From NCBI GenBank assembly GCA_024234265.1, contig JACKOM010000002.1:186001-250000 (forward strand): DNA of 64,000 nucleotides, given 5' to 3'. The notes beneath the pieces were generated by a model. That model worked only from the letters and a program-made list of their open reading frames with translations. It had not been told where the DNA came from and made no database searches. Each line of letters begins with the position of its first letter. Position 1 is the first letter of the stretch. This document shows, in pieces, positions 1-7,909 of this stretch. The translations under genes and the position numbers were made by a program. Source of the DNA: Oceanospirillaceae bacterium (lineage in GTDB: Bacteria > Pseudomonadota > Gammaproteobacteria > Pseudomonadales > Oceanobacteraceae).

Positions 1-1
1 T

Positions 2-37
2 CTGCATAACGCCCGCGCTGAGACCGAGGCGCTGTAA
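2..37 (+). CDS. possible 3' end of an upstream gene (partial)
   Basis: An open frame enters from the left edge and stops with TAA at 35-37; its eleven visible codons read LHNARAETEAL. The frame is too short to identify and may be chance. It would place a gene end about 100 bases before baeS, leaving room for the baeS promoter. Confidence 0.25.
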   Translation: MHNARAETEAL

Positions 38-135
38 AACCCGCATTTCAACCCTTGCCAGCCTTCAACATTGTTTGCACATTTGTGCGCTAATCTTGTA
101 GTGCCCGCTTCATTTAGTGTTAACAGGCCCTGGTT

Positions 136-1680
136 GTGAGCTTTCGTACCCGTATCTTTTTAGTCATGTTGCTGGTCAGCGTTGTATTGGCCTTTGCCCT
201 GCTGTTTTTTTTCCGCAGCAGCGTTGAAACCGGCTTCTGGCGTTATGTGCAGGCCCGTGAAATCCGCGCGGCGCAGCCCGTATTAAGTGCCCTGGCGGCG
301 GAATATGCTGCGGCTGACGGCTGGCAAAATATCGCCGATACCGAAAACCACTGGCAGGCATTTTTGCGCAAACATGCGCAGCATCTGCAGGATGGCCCAG
401 GGGATAAAACCGGCCCTGATTTTGGCAATACCCCAGGCCCCGGAGGGCAGGGTGATATGCAGGGCGGCCCGCCCGACAAACCAGACGGCCCGCCAGGTAA
501 ACAAGGCGGCCCGGATGGTTTTAACGGGGATAAATTTAACCCTGGCAATTTTAAGCCGGATGCCGGTGGCCCGCCTGGGGGTTTTGATAAACCCGCCAAC
601 CTGCCCCTGAAACCCTATGCCCTGTTTGATGCTAACCGCATCCTGCTGCGCGGGCGCAACTGGTTCAGCAAAGATATGACCCTGCTGGCGGTGGAAATAA
701 ACGGCAACACAGTGGGTTATTTAGGTTTGCCCACCCGCCCGGATATCCGTGATTTTCAGGGCCAGGGTTTTATTGAAAACCAGTTGCAGCATTTATTGAT
801 CATTACCCTGGTGGGTTTAGTGCTGGCCGCACTGGTGGCCCTGGCGTTATCCGCATTATTGGTAAAACGTATTGAGGCATTGGTGGCCCAGGTGCGCGCC
901 TACAGCATGGGGCGCTACGATGCCAAACTCACCCTGCAGGGGCGCGATGAATTACAGATATTAAGCCGCCATTTAAATGATCTGGGTGACAGCCTGCGGC
1001 AGGGCGAGCAAACCCGCAAACAATGGGTGGCGGATATATCCCATGAATTACGCACACCTTTAGCCGTATTACAGGCCGACCTTGAAGCATTAGAAGATGG
1101 TGTGCGGGTATTGGACGATGCCGCCGTGCAGCGCCTGCAAAAACAGGTATTGCGCCTTAACCGCCTGGTGGAGGATTTATACGATTTATCCCTCGCCGAC
1201 GTGGGTGCACTTTCCTACCGTAAAACCCGCTGTGATGTGCAGGAGCTTTGCGCCGATTGTGCAGCCCTGCTGCAAACCCCGTTTGCCAATGCCGGCCTGC
1301 AATTTACCTTTAACAGCATTGCCGGGCCTGTATATGTATTGGGCGATGCGCAGCGCATTACCCAGTTATTAATGAATTTATTAAACAACGCCCTGAAATA
1401 CACCCATGCCCCCGGCGCCGTGCAACTTGAACTCAACCGCCAGGGCAATGCGGTTATTATCACCCTGGATGATTCCGCCCCCGGTGTGCCCCAGCACCTG
1501 CGTGAAAAATTATTTGAACGGTTTTACCGCACGGAAGCCTCACGCAACCGTGACAGCGGCGGCGCAGGTTTAGGTTTAAGTTTATGCCGCCACATAGTGC
1601 AGGCCCATCAGGGGGAAATTACCCTGCATACCAGCCCCTTAGGGGGTTTACGTGTCAGTGTGCGCCTGCCCGCGGAGTAA
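136..1680 (+). CDS. baeS: BaeS-type envelope-stress sensor histidine kinase
   Basis: Inner-membrane sensor kinase of 514 residues, GTG start. Order seen: TM helix about 7-27, periplasmic domain, TM helix about 217-240, HAMP, HisKA with phospho-acceptor H303 in ISHELRTPLAVL, and a C-terminal HATPase with N box (LLNNALKYT) and G boxes. The motif RFYRTEASRNR and the general layout match E. coli BaeS closely. The periplasmic part carries an unusual Gly/Pro/Asp-rich stretch at about 86-153 (repeated GGP, GPP, DGPP), much longer than the short GPG-type segment of E. coli BaeS. The response regulator follows after 3 bases, so the two are co-transcribed. Known role of the family: sensing envelope damage and toxic compounds. 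The inducing signal here cannot be read from sequence. Confidence 0.85.
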   Translation: MSFRTRIFLVMLLVSVVLAFALLFFFRSSVETGFWRYVQAREIRAAQPVLSALAAEYAAADGWQNIADTENHWQAFLRKHAQHLQDGPGDKTGPDFGNTPGPGGQGDMQGGPPDKPDGPPGKQGGPDGFNGDKFNPGNFKPDAGGPPGGFDKPANLPLKPYALFDANRILLRGRNWFSKDMTLLAVEINGNTVGYLGLPTRPDIRDFQGQGFIENQLQHLLIITLVGLVLAALVALALSALLVKRIEALVAQVRAYSMGRYDAKLTLQGRDELQILSRHLNDLGDSLRQGEQTRKQWVADISHELRTPLAVLQADLEALEDGVRVLDDAAVQRLQKQVLRLNRLVEDLYDLSLADVGALSYRKTRCDVQELCADCAALLQTPFANAGLQFTFNSIAGPVYVLGDAQRITQLLMNLLNNALKYTHAPGAVQLELNRQGNAVIITLDDSAPGVPQHLREKLFERFYRTEASRNRDSGGAGLGLSLCRHIVQAHQGEITLHTSPLGGLRVSVRLPAE

Positions 1681-1683
1681 AAG

Positions 1684-2343
1684 ATGCATATATTAATTAT
1701 TGAAGATGAAACCGAACTCGCCGCCATTATGCGCGATTATTTAGTGCGTGAAGGTTATCAGGTTAGCCTGGAAAACAACGGTTTATTCGCCGTGCAGAGC
1801 ATACTGCAAAATAATTATGATTTAGTGCTGCTCGATTTAATGCTGCCCGGTAAAGATGGCATCACAATCTGTCGCGAAGTACGCGCCGAAAATAATGTGC
1901 CGATCATCATGGTGACGGCCAAGGTTGAAGAAATTGACCGCCTGCTGGGCCTGGAAATGGGTGCCGATGATTATATCTGCAAACCCTTCAGCCCCCGCGA
2001 AGTAGTGGCACGGGTTAAAACCGTATTACGCCGCTTAGCCCCCCAGCAGGAAAACCCGCGCCTGCACATGGATAAAGACAGGCTCACGGTATTATTTGCC
2101 GGCAAAGAATGTGAACTCACCTTAGTGGAATGGCGCATACTCGCCACCCTTAACAGCAAAGTCAGCCGTATATTTTCCCGCGACCAGTTAATTAACCACG
2201 CCTACGACGACCAGCGTGTAGTGAATGACCGCACCATAGATTCGCATATCAACAAACTGCGTAAAAAACTGGTGGGTTTAATCGGCGAAGACCCGATTAA
2301 ATCGGTTTATGGGGTGGGGTATAAACTGGAATTGCCGGGGTGA
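1684..2343 (+). CDS. baeR: BaeR-type OmpR-family response regulator
   Basis: 219 residues. N-terminal receiver with acidic pocket (EDE near residue 7-9), phospho-acceptor D51 in LLDLMLPG and conserved K in CKPF; C-terminal OmpR-type winged helix ending in SVYGVGYKLELPG. It is the cognate regulator of the kinase three bases upstream. Family knowledge: BaeR activates efflux and periplasmic chaperone genes; no efflux operon lies in this window, so targets are elsewhere or differ. No clear intrinsic terminator follows, only a weak AGCT-rich hairpin at about 2343-2363. Confidence 0.85.
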   Translation: MHILIIEDETELAAIMRDYLVREGYQVSLENNGLFAVQSILQNNYDLVLLDLMLPGKDGITICREVRAENNVPIIMVTAKVEEIDRLLGLEMGADDYICKPFSPREVVARVKTVLRRLAPQQENPRLHMDKDRLTVLFAGKECELTLVEWRILATLNSKVSRIFSRDQLINHAYDDQRVVNDRTIDSHINKLRKKLVGLIGEDPIKSVYGVGYKLELPG

Positions 2344-2380
2344 TTTAAAGCTTTTAGCTTAAAGTAAAATTGCCGTGTTT

Positions 2381-2791
2381 TTACATCAGTGGCCCTGAGT
2401 GTGTTTTCAGCAACAGGGCCAGGCCGGAAATAAGATAAACAATCAGCCAAAAAATCACCAATACCACTGCCCAGAATGCATAAAACCCGCTTTGGGCGGC
2501 TTCATCTTCATCGCCGCTGAGGATAATCACCGTCAGTAAACATACAACAAACGCAATGCTGAGCGAGGCGTAGTCGATCACCCCAAGGCTTCTGCCAGCA
2601 TGGCCAGTTTGCTTTTCAATATCCAAATAAATAACTGCGATCATCATTGCAAAGGGCGTAAAGCCCAATAACACACCGATGTTTTGCAGGCCATATTGCC
2701 TGAAAAACCGGCATTTCATCATGATGATGGCTGCAAAGGGGGTGATGAAAAACAGCAGTAAAATCAATTTAAGTGAAGTGTCGTAGCCCAT
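2381..2791 (-). CDS. hypothetical four-helix membrane protein
   Basis: 136 residues with four strongly hydrophobic stretches (about 7-24, 40-56, 75-93, 104-127) and a short acidic loop GDEDEAA between helices 3 and 4. I do not recognise the family. No convincing Shine-Dalgarno is visible before the ATG at 2791. It lies in a run of minus-strand small membrane-protein genes between baeR and the intradiol dioxygenase operon. Confidence 0.5.
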   Translation of the reverse strand: MGYDTSLKLILLLFFITPFAAIIMMKCRFFRQYGLQNIGVLLGFTPFAMMIAVIYLDIEKQTGHAGRSLGVIDYASLSIAFVVCLLTVIILSGDEDEAAQSGFYAFWAVVLVIFWLIVYLISGLALLLKTHSGPLM

Positions 2792-2813
2792 GTTATGTGC
2801 GTTTACCTACCTA

Positions 2814-3020
2814 TTAAGGTTGTTGCTCATCTAAATAGTGTTTCATGGCTAGCCAGCCTTGCTCTTTCATTTGATTGTATATTCTTACTGTATGTTTGTT
2901 CAGCAAAAATGGCGTGAAGGTATTCGGTTCTCCTATGCCATAGTGGCCATCATAATAAATGCAATTGCGTTGTAAGTACTGTGCATCGCTAATGAGGTTA
3001 AAATCGAGTTTGTTTTGATT
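2814..3020 (-). other. unassigned 68-codon open frame overlapping the end of the CPBP gene
   Basis: After an in-frame TAA at 3021-3023 a frame stays open to TAA at 2814-2816. Its translation has a protein-like look, for example IYYDGHYGIGEPNTFTPF followed by LLNKHTVRIYNQMKEQGW, but no start codon lies near its beginning and it overlaps about 90 bases of the CPBP gene in another frame. It may be a decayed gene end or a coincidence. Confidence 0.25.
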
Positions 3021-3652
3021 TTAGCGGCACCAAAAACAAGGCCCATAAAAAATATCATGACCATCATTGCCAGATCGTATTGCATATGTATGGCGGCCCA
3101 TGCTGCAGATGAGATAATTAATCCGCCAGTTACCCCCAGAAAACTGTCTTTAAGGTTTGAAAGCAGAAATCCGCGGAAGAACAACTCTTCAAAAATAGGC
3201 GCAATGAAAACCATGGTGATAAACAATAGCGGTTTGTTTTTGGCAGTTGAATACCACATTAACATCAGCTTTTCTGCTTCCTTAAAATCAAATATAAGGC
3301 TGAAGGCTTCAATGATTAAGGTGGTGGCTAAGGCTATTAACAACCAATTGCGTAAAGTTTTCAGGGGTATCTTGTTGAATTGAATGTAACTTAGTAGTTG
3401 TTTGTTTTTAAGTTTGATCGTCAGCAGGGTGATTATTATTCCGATCAAAGATGAAGTCAGTATGGCAAGTGTTATTGCACCACCATGTTTTGCGGTAGCT
3501 GCAATGGCTTCATTACTGCTTGAGCCATGCATGATCTGTGCGGCCGCTGCTATACATGACAGCTGTAAAAATAAGGATATGAGCAATATTGCTGCGGATA
3601 GAATGATGGTGAATGTAAGTCCGGCCAGGCCTTGTTTATTATCTGATTTCAT
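2933..3652 (-). CDS. CPBP-family intramembrane metalloprotease
   Basis: 239 residues, at least six hydrophobic segments. Shows the CPBP (Abi/Rce1-like) signature: EELFFRG with E155, E156 and R160, a second motif with H189 (WAAIHMQYD), and a C-terminal H224/N228 pair (LAMHSTYNA). These residues form the di-metal or glutamate active site in the family. Members cleave prenylated proteins or process peptides such as bacteriocins; the substrate here is unknown. No strong Shine-Dalgarno before the ATG at 3652. The gene appears monocistronic. Confidence 0.75.
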   Translation of the reverse strand: MKSDNKQGLAGLTFTIILSAAILLISLFLQLSCIAAAAQIMHGSSSNEAIAATAKHGGAITLAILTSSLIGIIITLLTIKLKNKQLLSYIQFNKIPLKTLRNWLLIALATTLIIEAFSLIFDFKEAEKLMLMWYSTAKNKPLLFITMVFIAPIFEELFFRGFLLSNLKDSFLGVTGGLIISSAAWAAIHMQYDLAMMVMIFFMGLVFGAAKIKTNSILTSLAMHSTYNAIAFIMMATMA

Positions 3653-3703
3653 AGAGGTTTATTTTCTTTTTGTGTGTATGTGTGTTTTTAGTGGTTTGTT
3701 GTT

Positions 3704-3982
3704 TTAATCCAGATCAAAGTCATGGTCTTTGTTGTTACCGACAGAACGCAGCAGCCGCGCCAGTATCTGATAGGGCAAATTAACCACACCTTCCAGTGCG
3801 TCCAGCAGGGCTGATTCTTCATCCTCATCCCTGTTGTGGGGCCAGATATAATGCGCGGCCACAAAACAGCCCAAAGATGCCGCTAATACTTTCAGGCTGA
3901 AACCATGCTGAAACAGATCAAAAATCAGGTAAATACCAAAACCGAAAATCAGCGTAGCGAGCAGGGTGCGAAGTGTGGTCAT
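3704..3982 (-). CDS. small two-helix membrane protein
   Basis: 92 residues from the ATG at 3982. An upstream in-frame ATG at 4039 exists but would overlap the neighbouring gene by 23 bases and adds a polar extension before the natural N-terminus MTTLRTLLATLIF, so I prefer 3982. Two hydrophobic segments (about 4-22 and 28-45) precede an acidic region and an amphipathic end. Function unknown. The DNA just upstream looks like a half attC site, so this may be the first chromosomal gene beyond a cassette remnant. Confidence 0.5.
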   Translation of the reverse strand: MTTLRTLLATLIFGFGIYLIFDLFQHGFSLKVLAASLGCFVAAHYIWPHNRDEDEESALLDALEGVVNLPYQILARLLRSVGNNKDHDFDLD

Positions 3983-3989
3983 AGTATTT

Positions 3990-4022
3990 GGGGCCGGAGC
4001 ATCCTGCTTGCGATTGTTATGA
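3990..4022 (-). repeat. possible half attC site (R''-L'' side only)
   Basis: On the minus strand the stop region of the zinc-ribbon ORF reads TCATAAC, then AATCGCAAGCAGGA, resembling the R'' and L'' boxes of an attC site. The same seven bases form the R' core of the full attC-like site at 4331-4392. No matching L'-R' half is visible further left, so if real the site is truncated. Confidence 0.3.
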
Positions 4023-4319
4023 GCGCTTACGAAGTACACCTTTTACTCCACCTACCTTTATCGGGCCTAACCTTCTAAATACCTGATCCACCAACACTGG
4101 CAGTACAATAAAAATCACGAAAACAGCGATCCAGCTAAAGTAAAAGACTAGGTAAAAGAACGCTGCTGTCCCAATTGCCGATGCAACTATTGTCTCTATT
4201 AGATTTGCCAACCAAGTTTGATTGAAAATTGAGACACATTCCGAGCATACATAGTTGTTGCTAAGGACCGGTACTCTTAGGCTCTTTTTAGAGCAATTTG
4301 GGCATTTCCGTTTAAGCAT
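4017..4319 (-). CDS. zinc-ribbon two-TM protein, probable cassette gene
   Basis: 100 residues. N-terminal CPNC...CSEC pair (Cys 8, 11 and about 29, 32) forms a likely zinc ribbon, followed by two hydrophobic helices (about 45-62 and 65-82) and a basic tail. Its ATG lies 11 bases past the core of the attC-like site at 4331-4392 and its TAA falls inside a second attC-like half site; short leader and stop within the recombination site are typical of integron gene cassettes. Function unknown. Confidence 0.5.
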   Translation of the reverse strand: MLKRKCPNCSKKSLRVPVLSNNYVCSECVSIFNQTWLANLIETIVASAIGTAAFFYLVFYFSWIAVFVIFIVLPVLVDQVFRRLGPIKVGGVKGVLRKRS

Positions 4320-4330
4320 GCTCGATTAGC

Positions 4331-4392
4331 TCATAACGCTTCAAGAAGAGGCGCGCGCATTTTGCGCGTCCTTCTTGCTTGATTTGTTAGCT
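4331..4392 (-). repeat. attC-like recombination site (integron cassette junction)
   Basis: 62-bp imperfect palindrome. Read on the minus strand it starts AGCTAAC AAATCAAG, continues into CAAGAAGGACGCGC, has an AAAAT loop, and returns as GCGCGCGCCTCTTCTTG, ending GAAGCGTTATGA. The paired arms with mismatched extra bases, the CAAG/CTTG boxes and terminal TAAC/GTTA cores are the layout of attC sites; GTTATG cores also occur in Vibrio VCRs. The cores depart from the strict GTTRRRY consensus. The last codons and TGA of the LRR gene lie inside it. Confidence 0.55.
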
Positions 4393-5084
4393 ACAGTTTT
4401 ACCTTTGATGTCGATATGCATGTGCTCCCAATCATGGTCTAAAACCACTTTGAAATCTTTTAGATTTGCACAACGTGTTATTACCAGCTTTTTTAGATTT
4501 GGTGCAAATTCGAAAATGGAATCTATGGTTTCAAGGTTCCTACAATAGTGAATTTGCAGTGCCTCGAGGTTGCTTAGTGTGGGCATACCTTTCAATGATG
4601 TTGGGTTGCACCAGTTAAGATCCAGTTGTTTTAAGCTTTTTGGTAACTCAATACTTGAGTAGGTTTTATCTTTAGGTTTGAACCTCCAAAGGTCAAGACC
4701 TTGAAGAAAGTTGAGGTCTCCCATACCACGATCTTTACGAACTGGCTGCCAAACGGCCTTTTTTAGCTTTGCAAATTTTGAAAAATCAATTGCTGGTCGC
4801 TTTTCATGAATGCCAAAATATGACAGATTGTTGAGAGAGTACAAACCGTCAATATTTTTTAACTCAATCTCCCAAAACCATACTTGTTCGATGAATGGAA
4901 TTTCATTCATAAAATTGATGTTATCTTGTTTGAAGCCAAAAACTGGGCAGCCGAAAACTCCAAGTATTTCCCTATCTTTGATTTCCTGAATGCAATCTGC
5001 CAACAAGCTTGTCTCAATACCCAATGAATGAGTTATACCCAAGTCTGCTGTCTCTAAATATTTTCCGATTCTCTCTATTGGCAT
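4341..5084 (-). CDS. leucine-rich-repeat-like protein, probable cassette gene
   Basis: 247 residues. The C-terminal two thirds shows irregular leucine-rich repeats (SLKQLDLNWC, NLEALQIHYC, NLKKLVITRC), with Asn/Cys at the repeat turn, a fold used for protein binding. No signal peptide or membrane segment. The ATG at 5084 sits 11 bases beyond a GTTAGCT core, and the TGA lies within an attC-like site, as expected for a promoterless gene cassette transcribed leftwards. The final residues (KDAQNARASS) are encoded by the attC palindrome, so they are probably incidental. Partner and function unknown. Confidence 0.6.
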   Translation of the reverse strand: MPIERIGKYLETADLGITHSLGIETSLLADCIQEIKDREILGVFGCPVFGFKQDNINFMNEIPFIEQVWFWEIELKNIDGLYSLNNLSYFGIHEKRPAIDFSKFAKLKKAVWQPVRKDRGMGDLNFLQGLDLWRFKPKDKTYSSIELPKSLKQLDLNWCNPTSLKGMPTLSNLEALQIHYCRNLETIDSIFEFAPNLKKLVITRCANLKDFKVVLDHDWEHMHIDIKGKTVANKSSKKDAQNARASS

Positions 5085-5480
5085 GATTCTATGTAGCTAA
5101 CAGCTTTATTCATGCGCATGCGCGCTTTGTCATTTGGACAGGTCTAAAAAAAACAACCTATCCCTTTGTTTTTATTAAAAACACTATCCCTGATTTTTTG
5201 CGGGGTTCCCGGCAAAACGCGCATGCGCGTTAATCTAGCCGGTGGTGCGCGTTAACTTAGTGCAGCTTGTTAAAAAGGGCAGGTTTTTCAGGCGGTTACA
5301 CTACCAGCGGTCGTGAAAGCGCGCAATGTTAGCCGTCAAAACGCGCATCAAAAGCCCGTAAACGCTAAATACACTGTAATTGGGTACAGTGAAGTTAATT
5401 GGATGGGGAATTTTTGAGGTGTATTTTCTGCACTGTTTTTTATATGTGCAGATTTACCACGGCGTTAATTCAGAACACTC
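5085..5480. repeat. cassette-boundary region with GCGCATGCGC palindromes
   Basis: No convincing gene. On the minus strand AATAAAGCTGTTAGCT ends at 5095, giving the core just before the LRR gene. Two GCGCATGCGC palindromes lie at about 5113-5126 and 5216-5231 (the latter AACGCGCATGCGCGTT, perfect over 16 bp). If 5095-5237 is one unit it would be a long VCR-sized attC, but the internal pairing is too loose for me to assert this. AT-rich filler lies between the two palindromes. Confidence 0.35.
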
Positions 5481-5488
5481 AATGCGAA

Positions 5489-5625
5489 CTTGCTGCGCCG
5501 GTTTTTTAAAGCGACATAGCTCGCAGTCAGCATGGATGCTGACAAAGCGCCGGCGAAGCAGGGCATGGATGCCCCATGGCGCGTGGGCGTAATGGCGCGT
5601 CGAAAAAACCGGAAACAAGCAGCAG
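5489..5625. repeat. intergenic inverted-repeat element with CATGGATG hairpins
   Basis: Contains two tight hairpins: GTCAGCAT-GG-ATGCTGAC at 5526-5543 and GGGCAT-GG-ATGCCC at 5561-5574. They are enclosed by CCGGTTTTTT at 5498-5507 and AAAAAACCGG at 5603-5612, giving a nested palindrome. The shared CATGGATG heart with different arms suggests a dispersed intergenic repeat family rather than a terminator. Short ORFs crossing it are not credible. Confidence 0.5.
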
Positions 5626-5848
5626 TGTGAGCGAAGGAAGGGTCTGGGAAGTCCCTTCCCAGAAAGAGAAAAACCGGTTTAATTACCAAACACTGCATTA
5701 CAAAGGGGGCTTCCCCCAGCCTCTGGTTATCCCCCCAGCAAAATCCACATTGTTTGCACAATTGCTCGATATTCTTTGCACATTAAATACCCACACTGTG
5801 CCTGCCGCTGACGCCCCGTCAGCCCTTTGCAACGCAGGAGAATAAAAA

Positions 5849-6634
5849 ATGCAAAACGATGAGCAGAACAATGTACGCCACGACCGGCGCAAGGTGTTGG
5901 GCAGCCTGGGGGCCATGGGCCTGCTGGGCGGATCGTTATTAATGGGCTGTAAAAACAACGGCACGGGCGGTGTGCTGGCAGGCAGCAGCACAGATACAAC
6001 AGACAGCAGTGATTCCACAGATACCAGCAGTGCCCTTGCCGGCAGCTGCGTATTAATTCCGCAGGAAACCGAAGGCCCTTACCCGCTGATGGCGGTGCTG
6101 AGCAACAGCGCCATGGTGCGTGCCGATATTACCGAGGGCAAAAGCGGTGTGCCGCTGACGGTGAAACTGAAAATTTATGATGTGAATAACAGCTGCGCCG
6201 CCATCAGTGGCGCGTCGGTTTATATCTGGCACTGCGATAAAGACGGTGTTTATTCAGGTTATTCACAGCCGGGTATTAATACCGTAGGTGAAACTTTCTG
6301 CCGCGGTATTCAGGACACCGATGCCGATGGCGAGGTGATCTTCACCACCATTTACCCCGGCTGGTATACCGGGCGCATTACCCATATTCATTTCCGCGTA
6401 TTTTTATACGGCAGCACCAATGCCACCGCCACTTCACAAATTGCCTTCCCGCAGGCGGTGACAACCGAGGTGTATAACTCCAGCTTGTATGTCAGCCACG
6501 GGCAAAATACCTCAGTAACCAGTTTTGCCAGTGACAATATTTTCAGTGATGGCACCACCTACCAGATGGCCACCATCAGTGGTGATATTGAAAACGGTTA
6601 TGTCGCAACGTTAAACGTCGGCATTGCCGCGTAA
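5849..6634 (+). CDS. exported intradiol ring-cleavage dioxygenase-like lipoprotein
   Basis: 261 residues with a strong AGGAG site 8 bases before the ATG. N-terminus has a twin-arginine motif (DRRKVLG), a hydrophobic stretch and a lipobox LLMGC, then a Ser/Thr/Asp linker, so it is probably a Tat-exported lipoprotein. The catalytic domain matches the protocatechuate/catechol intradiol family: EGPYPL, WHCD, and YPGWYTGRITHIHF supply the two Tyr and two His that bind non-haem Fe(III) in the family. Two genes downstream (DUF3500 and HupE-like) follow within 10 bases or overlap, forming an operon. Substrate unknown; extracytoplasmic aromatics or lignin-derived catechols are a reasonable inference given the polysaccharide-degrading setting. 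Confidence 0.8.
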   Translation: MQNDEQNNVRHDRRKVLGSLGAMGLLGGSLLMGCKNNGTGGVLAGSSTDTTDSSDSTDTSSALAGSCVLIPQETEGPYPLMAVLSNSAMVRADITEGKSGVPLTVKLKIYDVNNSCAAISGASVYIWHCDKDGVYSGYSQPGINTVGETFCRGIQDTDADGEVIFTTIYPGWYTGRITHIHFRVFLYGSTNATATSQIAFPQAVTTEVYNSSLYVSHGQNTSVTSFASDNIFSDGTTYQMATISGDIENGYVATLNVGIAA

Positions 6635-6643
6635 GGAATTGTT

Positions 6644-7909
6644 ATGCAGAACATTCCATTTAAACGCGCCCTGTTACCCCTTGCCTGTAGTTTGGCCCTG
6701 TACGGTTGTGTGGGTGATGAAAGCAGTTCGTCCTCCGGCGGCACAACAAACACGGAAGATGTCAGCACCCTGTGCAGCAGCAGTGATTTATATGCGGTGG
6801 TGTGCGCGGCGAATGATTTTCTCGATACCTTAAGCAGCGATGAGCAGGTGAGTTTATTGCTGGAATGGACAGATTCTTCGGCAAAAACCGTGTGGTCGAA
6901 TTTACCCGGTGTTACCCGTAATGGCCTGGCCCTGGGGGATTTATCGGAAGAATCCCTCGCCGCGGCCCTGGCCCTGGCGAAGGTGGCATTAAGCGAAGAG
7001 GGTTACACGGATTTAACCGGTGTATTGGCGGCGGATGATTACCTCAACGCCTATGGCAGCAGTGGTAATGCCGTGGCCGGCAGTGATGAAAGCTCCGATA
7101 GCAGCGACAGCGAAGAAAGTGCAGAAAGCGAAACCCCGCCCGCACCGCCGGAAGGGGATATGACCCCGCCCGATGGTGGCATGGCACCACCTGATGGTGC
7201 AGGTGGTGGGGCAACAAATTCCGCCTATGGCGCCGCAAACTACCACATCGCTCTGCTCGGTGTGCCGAGTGTGGATGGCGACTGGATGCTGCAATTTGGC
7301 GGGCACCATATGGCCTACAACATTACCTACCGCAGTGGTGTGGTGTACCCGGTGCCAAACCACCTGGGGGTTGAACCTAAGGTGGCATTTGAGCAAGACG
7401 GTGAAACCTATTCCCCCATGCTGGATGAAGGCGCGGCTCTGGTGGCCATGTTTGCCGGTCTGGATGAAAACCAGCTGGCGGCGGCTTACCTCTCCGATGA
7501 AGCCTACGCCGATGTGTTAGTCGGCCCGGATAACGGCAGTGGTGTATTACCGACGGATTACCCCATCGGCAGTAACCGCCGGGGTGTGCTGGTTTCCGAA
7601 TTAACCCAGGCCCAGCAGGCCCTGGTGCGTGCCGCCGTATTGCAGTGGGTGGGTGATTACCCCGCATCCGTGGCGGACCCGCTCATGGCCGATTATTTCT
7701 CCGCCGCTGCCCTGGCCGATACCTATATCGCCTGGGCGGGCACTGAAAGTGCCGGGGTGGATGTGGATGTTTCCGGCACTTATATGCGTATTGATGGGCC
7801 GCGCCTGTGGATCGAAGTGGCCTGCCAGTCAGGTGTCATCATTCAGGGGCAAACCCACTACCACAGCGTGTACCGCGACAAAACCATGGACTACGGAGAC
7901 AGCCTGTAA
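6644..7909 (+). CDS. DUF3500 lipoprotein
   Basis: 421 residues with AAGGA before the ATG. Signal peptide ends in a lipobox LYGC, followed by a Ser/Gly linker; a second low-complexity Ser/Asp/Glu then Pro-rich linker lies near residues 143-187. The remainder carries the conserved features of DUF3500: WSNLPGVTRNGL, LGDLSEE, YHIALLGVPS, WMLQFGGHHMAYN and ADTYIAWAGT. The clustered His residues (GGHH, and HYHSVYRD at the end) suggest a metal site, which is inference. It lies between the dioxygenase and the HupE-like gene; the stop codon overlaps the next ATG. Confidence 0.8.
   Translation: MQNIPFKRALLPLACSLALYGCVGDESSSSSGGTTNTEDVSTLCSSSDLYAVVCAANDFLDTLSSDEQVSLLLEWTDSSAKTVWSNLPGVTRNGLALGDLSEESLAAALALAKVALSEEGYTDLTGVLAADDYLNAYGSSGNAVAGSDESSDSSDSEESAESETPPAPPEGDMTPPDGGMAPPDGAGGGATNSAYGAANYHIALLGVPSVDGDWMLQFGGHHMAYNITYRSGVVYPVPNHLGVEPKVAFEQDGETYSPMLDEGAALVAMFAGLDENQLAAAYLSDEAYADVLVGPDNGSGVLPTDYPIGSNRRGVLVSELTQAQQALVRAAVLQWVGDYPASVADPLMADYFSAAALADTYIAWAGTESAGVDVDVSGTYMRIDGPRLWIEVACQSGVIIQGQTHYHSVYRDKTMDYGDSL

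Noticed and set aside
5380..5845. Several 70-98 codon ORFs between the cassette region and the dioxygenase
   Set aside because: They lie over nested inverted repeats, have no ribosome sites and read as low-quality protein.
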